Notes under the pieces: model-generated | What the model saw: only the letters and a program-made list of their open reading frames with translations | What the model was told of the DNA's origin: nothing | Database searches by the model: none | Position numbers and translations under genes: made by a program | Shown: positions 9,276 through 18,409 of the stretch, one piece after another | Numbering within the stretch: position 1 is the first letter of the stretch | How the letters are laid out: each line of letters begins with the position of its first letter | NCBI GenBank assembly: GCA_900112785.1 | Contig: FONB01000011.1 | Coordinates: 124,001 to 188,000, forward strand | Length of the DNA stretch: 64,000 bases | Direction of reading: 5' to 3' | Source: Phytobacter palmae | Lineage (GTDB): Bacteria > Pseudomonadota > Gammaproteobacteria > Enterobacterales > Enterobacteriaceae

Positions 9276-9533
9276 TTAGTGATGATCGTCAATTTGATGT
9301 TCGATAATCATCCCTTCGCCGACGCTTGCCAGATGACGGACACGAGGCGCAACGCGAACAACTGGCGCAGGGGCAACCACCTGCGGTGCAACATAATTAG
9401 CTTGCGCTGTGGGGGTGTTGATGGGGACTAACTCGATTTTGTAACCATCCGGGACATTGACCGTCACGTTTTGCGCCAGAGCGCAAGAAGAGAGCGTGCT
9501 AAACAGCAGCGCCGTTAACAGTTGAACTTTCAT
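9276..9533 (-). CDS. ybjH: YbjH-like small secreted protein
   Basis: An 85-residue protein with a cleavable signal peptide (ending near CALAQ) and a short, proline- and valine-rich mature part (VNVPDGYKIELVP, then repeated VAPAPVV) ending in EHQIDDHH. The start MKVQLL is preferred over an upstream in-frame codon because the signal peptide begins there. It sits between the pump gene and ybjJ, where E. coli K-12 has ybjH. The function is unknown; a small periplasmic protein is all that can be said. The gene name is by position and general resemblance. Confidence 0.7.
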   Translation of the reverse strand: MKVQLLTALLFSTLSSCALAQNVTVNVPDGYKIELVPINTPTAQANYVAPQVVAPAPVVRVAPRVRHLASVGEGMIIEHQIDDHH

Positions 9534-9632
9534 TTTCGCCTCGATAATTGACGGTGGCTGGCAATATGCCAGCCACACAGCAGGGCGAAGTATGCGTAAT
9601 CGATCCCGGCGAAGTGTTGCCGCATGTGCGCA

Positions 9633-10835
9633 TTATCCGGTTGCCGATTGCATGTCGCGCTCCGGCTTTGCCACCGCTTTAGCAACCAGCGCGGCGACCA
9701 GAACGAGGCCTAACACCACCAGCATTGCGCTGCGCAAGCCGTAGTGTTCCCCTAAGAAACCAAGCAGCGGCGGCCCTACCAGAAATGCCAGATAGCCCGT
9801 TGTGGCGACCACGCTGACGCGGGTTGGCGCATCGGGTCCGGTATCGCTGGCGGCAGAAATGGTCAGCGGGAAGCCCAGCGATGCACCCAGTCCCCAGAAA
9901 ATAACCGACATTCCGGCAATCCACGCATTATCGACAAAAATAATCAGCCCAATACCTAAGGCACCCATTACTGCGCTGGCGCGGACTACGGTGACGCGGC
10001 TGTAACGGTCTATAAACCAGCCGCCGGTAAAGCGGCCGACCGTCATTCCGAGGGTAAAACCGGCATAGATTAACGAGCCGGAGGTGGGGTTAAACCCATG
10101 GCCGTCGACCATTAATAACGGCAGCCAGTCATTGGCAGAACCTTCGGCAAAGGCCATCGCCAGCACTACAACCCCAATTAACAGGAGCTGAATATCACGA
10201 TAGAAGGGGAGTCCCTGTTTGTTACGCTGCTTATCTTCAGGGGTATCTTTACCGGTCCCTTCGGGAATGGCAGAAATAGCCAACGCAATCGGCGCAATGG
10301 CGACTACCGCAGCCAGCAGAATGTGCAAAGTTGCCGGAGTACCTAAAGCGGTCAGGGTCATACCAACCCCTGCGCCAGCCAGTGTGCCGAGGCTGTAGAA
10401 GCCATGCATCATCGGCAGCACAGTTTTATTCATTTCGCGTTCTACCACCGCGCCTTCAATATTTATCGCCACTTCGCCTGCACCCATACTGCCGCCAAAA
10501 AACGCCAGTCCAATGGCAAACAGCAGCGGGGAAGCCAGCCACAGAGCCAGACTCAACAACACCATGCCTGCAATAGCGGCGGTCATACTGGCGCGAATGA
10601 CTTTGCGCGTACCAAAACGCTTCACCAGCCAGCCGGATGAGAGGATGCCACTCATGGAGCCCACAGAGAGGCCAAACAGCACGACGCCCATCTCCGCCGT
10701 TGAGACAGATAAGATGTCGCGAATAGCCGGGGTTCGGGTAGCCCACGACGCCATCAGCAGGCCCGGAATAAAGAAGAAGGTAAATAGCGCCCAGAGCCGG
10801 TGTCTTAGAGCATTACGATGTGAAGTGACTGGCAT
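9633..10835 (-). CDS. ybjJ: MFS transporter YbjJ
   Basis: A 400-residue major-facilitator protein of the inner membrane with 12 predicted helices and conserved stretches such as [26 protein letters not shown] and [13 protein letters not shown], all matching E. coli YbjJ. The start MPVTSH at 10835 has 'aggat' upstream; the longer frame to 10889 does not match the family. The substrate is unknown. It is divergent from rcdA with a perfect palindrome between, suggesting repression by RcdA. ybjI, which lies next to it in E. coli, is absent. Confidence 0.92.
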   Translation of the reverse strand: MPVTSHRNALRHRLWALFTFFFIPGLLMASWATRTPAIRDILSVSTAEMGVVLFGLSVGSMSGILSSGWLVKRFGTRKVIRASMTAAIAGMVLLSLALWLASPLLFAIGLAFFGGSMGAGEVAINIEGAVVEREMNKTVLPMMHGFYSLGTLAGAGVGMTLTALGTPATLHILLAAVVAIAPIALAISAIPEGTGKDTPEDKQRNKQGLPFYRDIQLLLIGVVVLAMAFAEGSANDWLPLLMVDGHGFNPTSGSLIYAGFTLGMTVGRFTGGWFIDRYSRVTVVRASAVMGALGIGLIIFVDNAWIAGMSVIFWGLGASLGFPLTISAASDTGPDAPTRVSVVATTGYLAFLVGPPLLGFLGEHYGLRSAMLVVLGLVLVAALVAKAVAKPERDMQSATG

Positions 10836-10879
10836 TACGTCGCATCCTGCAAGGAAAAGAGAAGACAACACTAGCAAGC

Positions 10880-10899
10880 ATGTGTACATTTGTACACAT
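10880..10899. promoter_or_regulatory. Perfect palindrome, probable RcdA (TetR-type) operator
   Basis: ATGTGTACA (10880-10888), TT, TGTACACAT (10891-10899) form a perfect 9-bp inverted repeat. It lies between the divergent starts of ybjJ (10835) and rcdA (10916), 16 nt before the rcdA ATG. The size and symmetry suit a TetR-family dimer. Autoregulation of rcdA and control of ybjJ are inferred. Confidence 0.7.
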
Positions 10900-10915
10900 C
10901 TGATTGCGAGGATTT

Positions 10916-11458
10916 ATGAGCCGAAGACCCAACGACCCGCAGCGGCGTGAGCGCATCCTGGATGCCACGCTGGAAACCATTGCGCAGCACGGTATTCATG
11001 CCGTCACCCACCGGAAAATTGCCAGCTGTGCCGATGTCCCGCTCGGCTCAATGACCTATTATTTTGCGGGCATTGATGCGCTGCTTGATGAAGCTTTTAC
11101 CCGCTTTACGCAGCAAATGTCCGCGCAATATGCGGCGTTTTTTTCGCAGGTTGATAGCGCCGCAACCGCCTGTGATGCCGTAACTGAACTGATTTTTAGC
11201 GCTCAGGTGACGACACCGCACAATATGGAGCTGATGTATCAGCTGTATGCCCTGATGAGCAAAAAACCGATGCTGAAAAGCGTAATGCAAAACTGGATGC
11301 GCACCAGTCAGACCACGCTGGAACGATGGTTTGATCCGGTAACCGCCCGTGCGCTGGATGCTTTTATCGAAGGGATGACGTTGCATTTTGTGGTGGACCG
11401 GGAACCGCTGAGCCGTGCGGATATTCGCGCGATGGTGGGAAGGATTGCGGGCGAGTAA
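10916..11458 (+). CDS. rcdA: TetR-family regulator RcdA (YbjK)
   Basis: A 180-residue TetR-type repressor/activator. The N-terminal helix-turn-helix contains HAVTHRKIA and PLGSMTYYF; the rest is the ligand/dimer domain, with [13 protein letters not shown] and [13 protein letters not shown] conserved with E. coli RcdA. The start at 10916 (MSRRPND) has 'gagga' just upstream; a TTG at 10904 is in frame but poorer. In E. coli RcdA activates the biofilm regulator csgD and other stress genes. A palindrome directly upstream probably mediates autoregulation. Confidence 0.93.
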   Translation: MSRRPNDPQRRERILDATLETIAQHGIHAVTHRKIASCADVPLGSMTYYFAGIDALLDEAFTRFTQQMSAQYAAFFSQVDSAATACDAVTELIFSAQVTTPHNMELMYQLYALMSKKPMLKSVMQNWMRTSQTTLERWFDPVTARALDAFIEGMTLHFVVDREPLSRADIRAMVGRIAGE

Positions 11459-11481
11459 GCGCAGGGCAGATGACGGGCAAC

Positions 11482-11560
11482 AAAAAACCCATCAACCTTG
11501 AACCGAAATGGCGGGGTTGATGGGCTCCACAAATTGGGGACATCAAAGAAAAGCAGTGGC
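11482..11560 (-). ncRNA. rybB: RybB, sigma-E-dependent Hfq-binding sRNA
   Basis: Read on the minus strand, the 79-nt sequence starts GCCACTGCTTTTCTTTGATG and ends in a stem (CCCATCAACC / GGTTGATGGG) followed by six T's, an intrinsic terminator. It matches E. coli RybB nearly base for base, including the 5' seed that pairs with outer-membrane-protein mRNAs. RybB represses omp mRNAs and lowers OMP synthesis under envelope stress. Position between rcdA and ybjL is the same as in E. coli. Confidence 0.97.
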
Positions 11561-11565
11561 ACTAG

Positions 11566-11596
11566 TTATGACTAATGCTGAGAAAAAAAGTTCTCC
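11566..11596 (-). promoter_or_regulatory. Sigma-E promoter of rybB
   Basis: On the minus strand, GGAGAACTT (11596-11588) is a sigma-E -35-like element and GTCATAA (11572-11566) a -10-like element, with a 15-nt gap. The -10 ends 5 nt before the RybB 5' end at 11560. This fits RpoE consensus elements (GGAACTT, TCTGA-like). Confidence 0.65.
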
Positions 11597-11626
11597 GGGT
11601 GTTAATAATTTTTTTTAAGTTCGGAG

Positions 11627-13312
11627 TTATCCTAAACCCGGCCAGACAATGATAATAAGGGTCCCCGCCAGTGTAAGCAGTACGTTCGCTATCGCATAGG
11701 TGCCAGCATAACCCAATGCCGGAATGTTACTGCGCGCGGTATCGCTGATGATCTCCATCGCCGGCGCACAGGTACGTGCCCCCATTAGTGCGCCAAACAG
11801 CAGTGCGCGGTTCATTTTTAGCACCCAGGCACCGAACAGGAAACAGATCATCACCGGCACCAGGCTGACAATCAGACCTGCGATCAGCATTTGCCCACCC
11901 ACTTCTCCCAGGCTGTTACCAATGCCGCTACCGGCGCTTAAGCCGACACCCGCCATAAAGACCATCAGGCCAAACTCTTTCACCATATTCAGCGCACCCT
12001 GAGGGATATAGCCAAAAGTAGGGTGGTTGGCACGCAGAAAGCCGAGCATGATCCCGGCAAACAGCAGGCCTGCCGCGTTGCCGATACCAAAGCTGAACGA
12101 GCTGAACTGGAAGGTGATCATGCCGATCATCAGGCCAACGATAAAGAAGGCGCAGAAGGCGAGCAGATCCGTAACCTGACTATGAATAGAGATAAAGCCG
12201 ATACGGTCAGCGATGGTTTTTACTCGACGGGCATCCCCGCTCACCTGCAGGACATCGCCTTTATTAAGCAGGATGTTGTCATCAATCGGCATCTCAATCT
12301 GACTACGGATAACACGGTTGAGGAAGCAGCCATGGTCTGTCAGCTTAAGCTGAGCCAGACGGCGACCCACCACATTATGGTTTTTTACTACCACCTCTTC
12401 GGTGACAATGCGCATGTCAAGCAGGTCGCGGTCGAAAACCTCTTTTCCGTTACGGAAACTGGGGTCAAGACGTGCATGCGCATCCGGATAACCAACCAGT
12501 GCAATTTCATCGCCCATTTGCAGCACCGCATCGCCATCCGGGTTCGCGAGAATACCGTTACGACGAATTCGCTCAATGTAACAGCCCGTCTGGCGATAAA
12601 TGCCCAGTTCGCGCAAATTTTTGCCATCCGCCCAGGCCACCAGCTCCGGGCCGACGCGATAGGCGCGGATGACTGGCAGATAGACCTTCCGGTTGGTGTC
12701 GGTGTCGAGTCCACGTTCCCGGGCAATTTGTTGGGCGCTGGTCTGCAGATCCTGGTGCTGTAATTTTGGCATATAGCGAGCGCCGACGATCAAACTGACC
12801 AGGCCAATAAGGTAGGTCAGGGCGTAGCCGAGGCTTAAGTGATCGAGTGCCTGCGAAAGCTGACTGCTGTCCATACCCGAATGACGTAGCGTATCGCCGG
12901 CGCCTACCAGTACGGGGGTGGAGGTCATTGCACCTGCCAGCATCCCCGCTGTCAGACCAATATCCCAGCCGAACAATTTGCCGAGCCCAAGAGCAATCAG
13001 CAGTGCGCTGCCGACTAATACCAGCGCCAGCATCAGGTAATTTTTGCCGTCGCGAAAAAAAATAGAAAAAAAGTTTGGCCCGGCTTCCACACCTACGCAA
13101 AAAATAAACAACATAAAACCTAAATTGAGGGCATCGGTGTTTATGCTGAAATGTTGCTGACCTAATAATAAGGAAACCACTAAAACGCCAATGGAATTAC
13201 CGAGTTGTACAGAACCCAGGCGTAATTTCCCCAGGCAAAGTCCGAGTGTCAGAACAACAAATAATAACAGTATGTAATTCCCGTTTAACAAATCTGCGAC
13301 GTTTATATTCAC
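11627..13312 (-). CDS. ybjL: YbjL, putative AspT/YidE-family transporter
   Basis: A 561-residue inner-membrane protein with two hydrophobic halves separated by two cytoplasmic TrkA-C (RCK_C) domains (about residues 200-380, e.g. [18 protein letters not shown] and [12 protein letters not shown]). This is the layout of the aspartate-alanine exchanger family. The start is GTG at 13312 ([11 protein letters not shown]), the same N-terminus as in E. coli; the longer frame upstream to 13429 does not match the family. The substrate is unknown. The long plus-strand frame inside it is a shadow. Confidence 0.92.
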   Translation of the reverse strand: MNINVADLLNGNYILLLFVVLTLGLCLGKLRLGSVQLGNSIGVLVVSLLLGQQHFSINTDALNLGFMLFIFCVGVEAGPNFFSIFFRDGKNYLMLALVLVGSALLIALGLGKLFGWDIGLTAGMLAGAMTSTPVLVGAGDTLRHSGMDSSQLSQALDHLSLGYALTYLIGLVSLIVGARYMPKLQHQDLQTSAQQIARERGLDTDTNRKVYLPVIRAYRVGPELVAWADGKNLRELGIYRQTGCYIERIRRNGILANPDGDAVLQMGDEIALVGYPDAHARLDPSFRNGKEVFDRDLLDMRIVTEEVVVKNHNVVGRRLAQLKLTDHGCFLNRVIRSQIEMPIDDNILLNKGDVLQVSGDARRVKTIADRIGFISIHSQVTDLLAFCAFFIVGLMIGMITFQFSSFSFGIGNAAGLLFAGIMLGFLRANHPTFGYIPQGALNMVKEFGLMVFMAGVGLSAGSGIGNSLGEVGGQMLIAGLIVSLVPVMICFLFGAWVLKMNRALLFGALMGARTCAPAMEIISDTARSNIPALGYAGTYAIANVLLTLAGTLIIIVWPGLG

Positions 13313-13589
13313 GGAGGCTAACTTCTTGTTTACTTGTAAGCTATTGAAAGAATGGGTTATTTGGGCTACTGTTTTGCGAAGAATCTGAGGTTGAAAAACG
13401 CAGCAGTGCGTCTTTATTCCCGGCAACACAATAACTGGCCGCTAGTTTAATCGTATTGAATTGCAACGGCTAGTAAGAATCATCTATTCGCGCGGGGGTT
13501 TTTCGGCAAGGAGTGCCATAGCGCTTTATCTGACCGTACGTTCTTTGGAACGGATGAAGAGTTTGATAGAGAAAAGTCAGGAGGATTGT

Positions 13590-13958
13590 TTGAAACATAA
13601 ACGCGGACTTGCAGGCATAATTTGCTGTTTTTTACTTTTCATTGTCGTCTGTTTTTTAGAAGTGACAAATATGGAAGGTGCCTTTCGTTCGTCCGGGCAT
13701 CCTGAGCTGGGTTTGCTGTTTTTTACTTTACCGGGTGCCGTTGCCAGTATTTTTTCACGTCAGCGTAAACTGATGTTGCCACTTTTTGGCGCGATCCTCG
13801 CCGCACCGCTCTGTTTCGTCGTCATGCGCCTGTTTTTTACCCCGGTACGTTCTGTCTGGCAGGAGCTTGCGTGGCTGTTTAGCGCGGTATTCTGGTGCGC
13901 GCTGGGCGCGCTCTGTTATCTGTTTATCAGCAGCTTCTTTGGCAACGGGACGCGTTGA
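13590..13958 (+). CDS. ybjM: YbjM, small inner-membrane protein
   Basis: A 122-residue protein with about four hydrophobic helices (ICCFLLFIVVCFL, LLFFTLPGAVASIF, LFGAILAAPLCFVVMRL, SAVFWCALGALCYLFIS). The start is a TTG at 13590 because AGGAGG lies 5 nt upstream and the product then begins LKHKRGLAG, like E. coli YbjM. Its function is unknown. It is divergent from ybjL and converges on grxA. Confidence 0.85.
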   Translation: MKHKRGLAGIICCFLLFIVVCFLEVTNMEGAFRSSGHPELGLLFFTLPGAVASIFSRQRKLMLPLFGAILAAPLCFVVMRLFFTPVRSVWQELAWLFSAVFWCALGALCYLFISSFFGNGTR

Positions 13959-13986
13959 GCCCAGCCTCGCCCCGGTTGTTGCCTGT

Positions 13987-14250
13987 CTATTTTACTCTGC
14001 CGAACTGCTTGCGAACGAATTTATCAAACTCGTTAAAGCTGCCAATGTGTTTTTGATCGACAAAAATCTGTGGCACCGTTTCGATGGGTTTGCCGGCTGC
14101 TTGTTCCAGCGCTGCGCGGGTAACACCGTCGGCGTGGATATCAACATAACGCCACTCGAAATTATCTTGTGCTTTGCTGACTTTTTCAGCCAACTCTTTT
14201 ACACGGGCGCACTGCGGGCAGCCTGCGCGACCAAATATCACTGCGTACAT
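13987..14250 (-). CDS. grxA: Glutaredoxin 1, variant CPQC active site
   Basis: An 87-residue glutaredoxin. It keeps the thioredoxin-fold landmarks VIFGRAGCP, YVDIHADGVT, the cis-proline loop TVPQIFVD and the GSFNEF end region. GrxA donates electrons to ribonucleotide reductase and reduces OxyR and glutathione mixed disulfides. The active site is C11-P-Q-C14 where E. coli and Salmonella have CPYC, and the C-terminal third differs noticeably from the usual enteric GrxA. RBS AAGGAGG lies 5 nt before the ATG. The position between ybjM and nfsA supports grxA. Confidence 0.85.
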   Translation of the reverse strand: MYAVIFGRAGCPQCARVKELAEKVSKAQDNFEWRYVDIHADGVTRAALEQAAGKPIETVPQIFVDQKHIGSFNEFDKFVRKQFGRVK

Positions 14251-14423
14251 GGATCCTCCTTAAACCAGACGGTAAGCAGGGGATATAATGCGGCTTTTGC
14301 GTCCACGCATAAAACAGGTTGTGCCTGTTATGTTAATTCCCGCAACCTTTCAGCACATATTGGCGAGCATTTCCGGCGAAACTGTTCGCTATAATGGGGG
14401 TTTTATTTCCAGGGAAAATGACC

Positions 14424-15146
14424 ATGACCCCAGTTATCGATCTGCTCCGCGCCCACCGCTCTATTCGCCATTTCACCCAGGAGCCCATTACCGCAGCGCA
14501 GCGTGAAGCGATTATCGCCAGTGCCCAGGCCGCCTCCAGTTCCAGCTTCTTACAGTGCAGCTCCATTATTCGCGTCACCGACCCGGCGTTGCGTCAACAA
14601 CTGGTTACACTGACCGGCGGTCAACAGCATGTGGCAGAGGCCGCTGAATTTTGGGTGTTTTGCGCCGATTTTAATCGTCATCTGCAAATTTGCCCGCAGG
14701 CGCAACTGGGGCTGGCGGAACAGCTACTTCTCGGGGTCGTCGATACGGCCATGATGGCGCAAAATGCCATGACGGCGGCGGAGTCGCTTGGCCTTGGCGG
14801 CGTGTATATTGGCGGGATCCGTAACAACATTGAGGCGGTGACTGAATTACTCCATCTGCCGCAGCATGTTTTGCCACTCTTTGGGCTCTGCCTGGGCTGG
14901 CCTGCTGACGATCCGCAGGTGAAGCCGCGGTTACCCGCCGCGCTGGTGGTGCATGAAAACAGTTATCAGCCCGTCGATGCAGGTATCCTTGCACAGTATG
15001 ATGAGCAAATTGCCGCGTATTATACGTCGCGAGGCAGCAATACCCGTCAGGATACCTGGAGCGATCATATCCGGCGCACCATCATTAAAGAGAACCGCCC
15101 GTTCATCCTCGACTATTTGCACAAACAAGGATGGGCGGTGCGCTAA
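14424..15146 (+). CDS. nfsA: NfsA oxygen-insensitive NADPH nitroreductase
   Basis: A 240-residue FMN-dependent nitroreductase, the same length as E. coli NfsA. The N-terminal HRSIRHF (phosphate/FMN contact), SSSSFLQCSS, and the glycine-rich LGLGGVYIGGIRNN are all present, as is the C-terminal DYLHKQGWAVR. It reduces nitrofurans, quinones and chromate by two electrons using NADPH. The start at 14424 has AGGGA 8 nt upstream; an ATG at 14418 is too close to it. ybjC, which precedes nfsA in E. coli, is not present. Confidence 0.96.
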   Translation: MTPVIDLLRAHRSIRHFTQEPITAAQREAIIASAQAASSSSFLQCSSIIRVTDPALRQQLVTLTGGQQHVAEAAEFWVFCADFNRHLQICPQAQLGLAEQLLLGVVDTAMMAQNAMTAAESLGLGGVYIGGIRNNIEAVTELLHLPQHVLPLFGLCLGWPADDPQVKPRLPAALVVHENSYQPVDAGILAQYDEQIAAYYTSRGSNTRQDTWSDHIRRTIIKENRPFILDYLHKQGWAVR

Positions 15147-15343
15147 TTCCCGTTCATCCTGTGTCCCGCTGCGTGTATGATACGCAGGCTTTCTGCTCGT
15201 CTTACTTCACGTTGTCCGTGGGTTGGCTGCATCTGTGCTCCCTGGTCAGAGAGTGAGCTATGCTCCTGAGGACTTACTGACTTGTCGCCTTCCGGCAACG
15301 TGAAATATGCAGAGTATTGCCAGTTTATTCAGAGAGGTGCAGG

Positions 15344-16246
15344 GTGAAAATCGCCATTTTGTCCCGGGACGGAACGCTCTATTCATGCAAACGCCTGCGC
15401 GAAGCTGCCATTGCGCGCGGGCATCTGGTCGAAATTCTCGATCCGCTGTCGTGTTATATGAACATCGACCCTGCGGCCTCATCTGTCCATTATAAAGGGC
15501 GTCAGCTTCCCCATTTTGATGCGGTGATCCCGCGCATTGGCTCTGCGATTACCTTTTACGGTACCGCCGCGCTGCGCCAGTTTGAAATGCTGGGCAGTTA
15601 TCCGCTGAATGAATCGGTGGCGATTACGCGCGCACGTGACAAATTGCGCTCTCTGCAATTATTGGCCCGCCAGGGGATTGATCTGCCGGTGACGGGGATC
15701 GCCCATTCGCCGGATGACACCAGTGACCTGATTGCGATGGTCGGCGGCGCACCGCTGGTGGTCAAACTGGTGGAAGGGACGCAGGGGATCGGCGTGGTCC
15801 TCGCCGAAACACGGCAGGCGGCGGAAAGTGTCATCGATGCCTTTCGCGGCCTTAACGCCCATATTTTGGTCCAGGAATACATTGAAGAAGCAAAGGGGCG
15901 GGATATTCGCTGCCTGGTGGTGGGTAACGAGGTCGTCGCGGCTATTGAACGGCAGGCGAAAGAGGGCGATTTTCGTTCCAACCTGCATCGTGGCGGTGTG
16001 GCCAGCGTGGCGACAATCACTGCGCGTGAGCGGGAGATGGCGATTAAAGCCGCACAGACGCTTGGTCTGGACGTCGCCGGAGTGGATATCCTGCGCGCCA
16101 ACCGTGGACCGCTGGTGATGGAAGTCAATGCGTCGCCGGGGCTTGAAGGTATTGAGAAGACTACAGGGGTAGATATCGCGGGTAAAATGATTGCCTGGAT
16201 TGAGCGTCATGCCACGCCCGGCTATTGCCTCAAAACCGGCGGATAG
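15344..16246 (+). CDS. rimK: RimK, ribosomal protein S6:L-glutamate ligase
   Basis: A 300-residue ATP-grasp ligase that adds glutamates to the C-terminus of ribosomal protein S6 and makes poly-alpha-glutamate. The GTG start at 15344 gives the standard N-terminus [14 protein letters not shown] and has GAGG 6 nt upstream. ATP-grasp landmarks are [13 protein letters not shown] (ATP-binding loop), [10 protein letters not shown] and [14 protein letters not shown] (Mg-binding Glu/Asn). It lies between nfsA and ybjN as in E. coli. Confidence 0.96.
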   Translation: MKIAILSRDGTLYSCKRLREAAIARGHLVEILDPLSCYMNIDPAASSVHYKGRQLPHFDAVIPRIGSAITFYGTAALRQFEMLGSYPLNESVAITRARDKLRSLQLLARQGIDLPVTGIAHSPDDTSDLIAMVGGAPLVVKLVEGTQGIGVVLAETRQAAESVIDAFRGLNAHILVQEYIEEAKGRDIRCLVVGNEVVAAIERQAKEGDFRSNLHRGGVASVATITAREREMAIKAAQTLGLDVAGVDILRANRGPLVMEVNASPGLEGIEKTTGVDIAGKMIAWIERHATPGYCLKTGG

Positions 16247-16332
16247 TGGATTTTACGCGCTACGCAATGGTATGCGGTCTGCTTTTTGCGTAAGCTATGG
16301 CTCCACTTTTTTCGTCAGAGGTTGTTTTGCGC

Positions 16333-16812
16333 ATGAATTCACTCGTCGCACCTGGTCTGGACACGCTTCGTCAATGGCTTGATGAGCTGGGTATCAGTTT
16401 CTTCGAATGCGATACCTGCCAGGCGTTGCACCTGCCGCATATGCAGAATTTCGACGGGGTGTTTGACGCCAAAATCGATCTGATTAATGACGTTATCCTG
16501 TTTACTGCGATGGCAGAAGTGAAGCCTTCCGCATTGCTGCCACTGGCCGCCGACCTTTCCGCCATCAATGCCAGTTCTTTGACGGTGAAAGCCTTTCTCG
16601 ATATTCAGGATGATAACCTGCCTAAACTGGTCGTTTGCCAGACATTATCTTCAGGCGCCGGGGTGACGCCCGAACAATTTGCGTGGTTCATGCGCCAGAG
16701 CGAAGAGCAAATTTCCATGGTGATCCTTGAAGCCCGCGCCCATCAACTCCTGTTTGTTCCCGAAGAAGAAGAGTTCAAAGCTGGCGATCACGCACACAAT
16801 TTTCTTCACTAA
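16333..16812 (+). CDS. ybjN: YbjN family stress/motility modulator
   Basis: A 159-residue cytoplasmic protein of the YbjN (type III secretion chaperone-like fold) family. Conserved stretches include LDTLRQWLDELG, CQALHLPHMQNFDGVFDAK and VKAFLDIQDDNLPKLV. In E. coli YbjN overexpression affects motility, toxin tolerance and growth; the biochemical role is unknown. The start at 16333 (MNSLVAPG) matches the family; the upstream in-frame ATG at 16297 does not. It follows rimK by about 90 nt. Confidence 0.93.
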   Translation: MNSLVAPGLDTLRQWLDELGISFFECDTCQALHLPHMQNFDGVFDAKIDLINDVILFTAMAEVKPSALLPLAADLSAINASSLTVKAFLDIQDDNLPKLVVCQTLSSGAGVTPEQFAWFMRQSEEQISMVILEARAHQLLFVPEEEEFKAGDHAHNFLH

Positions 16813-17160
16813 GCCTGCCTGACATTAGCGCAGTCGCTGCCAGAGCGGCTGCATAATGAATATTTTAATTCTGCTTTTAACCTTCTTTAAAAGAATTTTT
16901 CACCGCTATTCTCGCCGTTTCGGCTTATCACATAGACAGAATCTGCATAAAAAATTGATAAAAGGCGTTTTTTAATCTGCCCTATAGCCTCTAACCCTGG
17001 CTACAGTTATTCTTGCGGTGCTTTGAAAAGCATGCGGCGTCGGCCGAAAGAATTTTCCTCTTCGACCAGTGCAGACTGACAAAAATATGCATGAATTTTG
17101 CATATCTTAAATGCGTACACTTTGTTCGTATGGTAACGGACTTTCCAGAAGGAATGAGAT
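16813..17160. other. Intergenic region ybjN-potF (348 bp)
   Basis: No coding frame is supported. The right end carries an inverted repeat ATATGCA (17085-17091) / TGCATAT (17099-17105) about 55 nt before potF, a candidate regulator site in the potF promoter region. The RBS 'aagga' lies just before the potF ATG. Nothing else stands out; the segment is AT-rich. Confidence 0.5.
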
Positions 17161-18270
17161 ATGACCGCTTTGAGTAAAAAATGGTTATCAGGTCTTATTG
17201 CGGGTGCATTAATGGCTGTCTCTGCCAGCACACTCGCCGCAGAGCAAAAGACGCTGCATGTATATAACTGGTCTGACTATATTGCGCCGGATACGGTCGC
17301 GAATTTTGAAAAAGAGACCGGGATTAAAGTCGTTTACGATGTGTTCGACTCCAACGAAGTGCTGGAAGGGAAATTGATGGCGGGCAGCACCGGCTTCGAC
17401 CTGGTAGTGCCTTCTGCAAGCTTCCTTGAGCGCCAGCTGACTGCCGGTGTGTTCCAGCCGCTTGATAAGAGCAAGCTGCCGAACTGGAAGAACATGGACC
17501 CGGATGTGCTGAAAATGGTTGCTCAGCATGACCCGGACAACAAATACGCGGTGCCGTACCTTTGGGCCACCACCGGCATTGGTTATAACGTAGATAAAGT
17601 TAAAGCGGTACTGGGCGATGTGCCGGTCGACAGCTGGGATCTGGTGCTGAAACCAGAAAACCTGGAAAAACTGAAAAGCTGCGGCGTCTCATTCCTGGAT
17701 GCGCCGGAAGAGATTTTCGCTACTGTATTGAACTATCTGGGTAAAGATCCGAACAGCACCAAAGCGGACGATTACTCCGGCCCGGCAACCGATCTGTTGC
17801 TGAAACTGCGTCCGAACATTCGTTACTTCCACTCCTCTCAGTACATTAACGATTTGGCAAATGGCGATATCTGTGTCGCCATCGGCTGGGCGGGCGATGT
17901 ATGGCAGGCGGCTAACCGCGCTAAAGAAGCGAAGAACGGCGTGCATGTTAACTACATCATTCCGAAAGAGGGCGCCCTGGCGTTCTTTGACGTCTTCGCG
18001 ATGCCTGTTGACGCGAAAAACAAAGACGAAGCCTACCAGTTCCTGAACTATTTGATGCGTCCTGACGTTATTGCACACATCAGCGACCACGTCTTCTATG
18101 CTAACGGTAACAAAGAGTCCAAACCGTTGATCAGCGCAGAAGTGCGTGATAACCCGGCAATCTATCCGCCGGCGGATGTTTTCGCGAAACTGTATACGCT
18201 GAAAGTACAGGATCCGAAAATTGACCGCGTAAGAACCCGCGCGTGGACAAAAGTAAAAAGCGGCAAATAA
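17161..18270 (+). CDS. potF: PotF putrescine-binding periplasmic protein
   Basis: A 369-residue solute-binding protein with a signal peptide (cleaved after LAA near residue 26) and the polyamine-binding fold. Landmarks are LHVYNWSDYI, KVVYDVFDSNEVLEGKL and CVAIGWAGDVWQA, the last near the binding pocket. It captures putrescine in the periplasm for PotGHI. The gene starts the potFGHI operon, and two strong stem-loops separate it from potG. Confidence 0.97.
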   Translation: MTALSKKWLSGLIAGALMAVSASTLAAEQKTLHVYNWSDYIAPDTVANFEKETGIKVVYDVFDSNEVLEGKLMAGSTGFDLVVPSASFLERQLTAGVFQPLDKSKLPNWKNMDPDVLKMVAQHDPDNKYAVPYLWATTGIGYNVDKVKAVLGDVPVDSWDLVLKPENLEKLKSCGVSFLDAPEEIFATVLNYLGKDPNSTKADDYSGPATDLLLKLRPNIRYFHSSQYINDLANGDICVAIGWAGDVWQAANRAKEAKNGVHVNYIIPKEGALAFFDVFAMPVDAKNKDEAYQFLNYLMRPDVIAHISDHVFYANGNKESKPLISAEVRDNPAIYPPADVFAKLYTLKVQDPKIDRVRTRAWTKVKSGK

Positions 18271-18294
18271 TCAATCACCTGAACTGTGATTGAG

Positions 18295-18351
18295 TTGCAC
18301 CGGGGCGGTGCAATTGCCCTAAACCTGGACAGAGGTCATCGGCCTCTGTCC
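18295..18351 (+). promoter_or_regulatory. Tandem stem-loops between potF and potG
   Basis: Hairpin one pairs TTGCACC (18295-18301) with GGTGCAA (18307-18313). Hairpin two pairs GGACAGAGG (18327-18335) with CCTCTGTCC (18343-18351), 9 bp perfect. Neither is followed by a T-run. They probably stabilise the potF transcript or cause partial termination, giving more binding protein than transporter subunits; this role is inferred. Confidence 0.6.
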
Positions 18352-18409
18352 GGTCATTTGTAATCAACTAGCTGGTACTGGTTGAGTTTTTTTGCCGGAG
18401 AGCACTTGA

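Noticed and set aside
12023-12763. 246-codon plus-strand frame inside ybjL
   Set aside because: Antisense shadow of ybjL, which is fully conserved.
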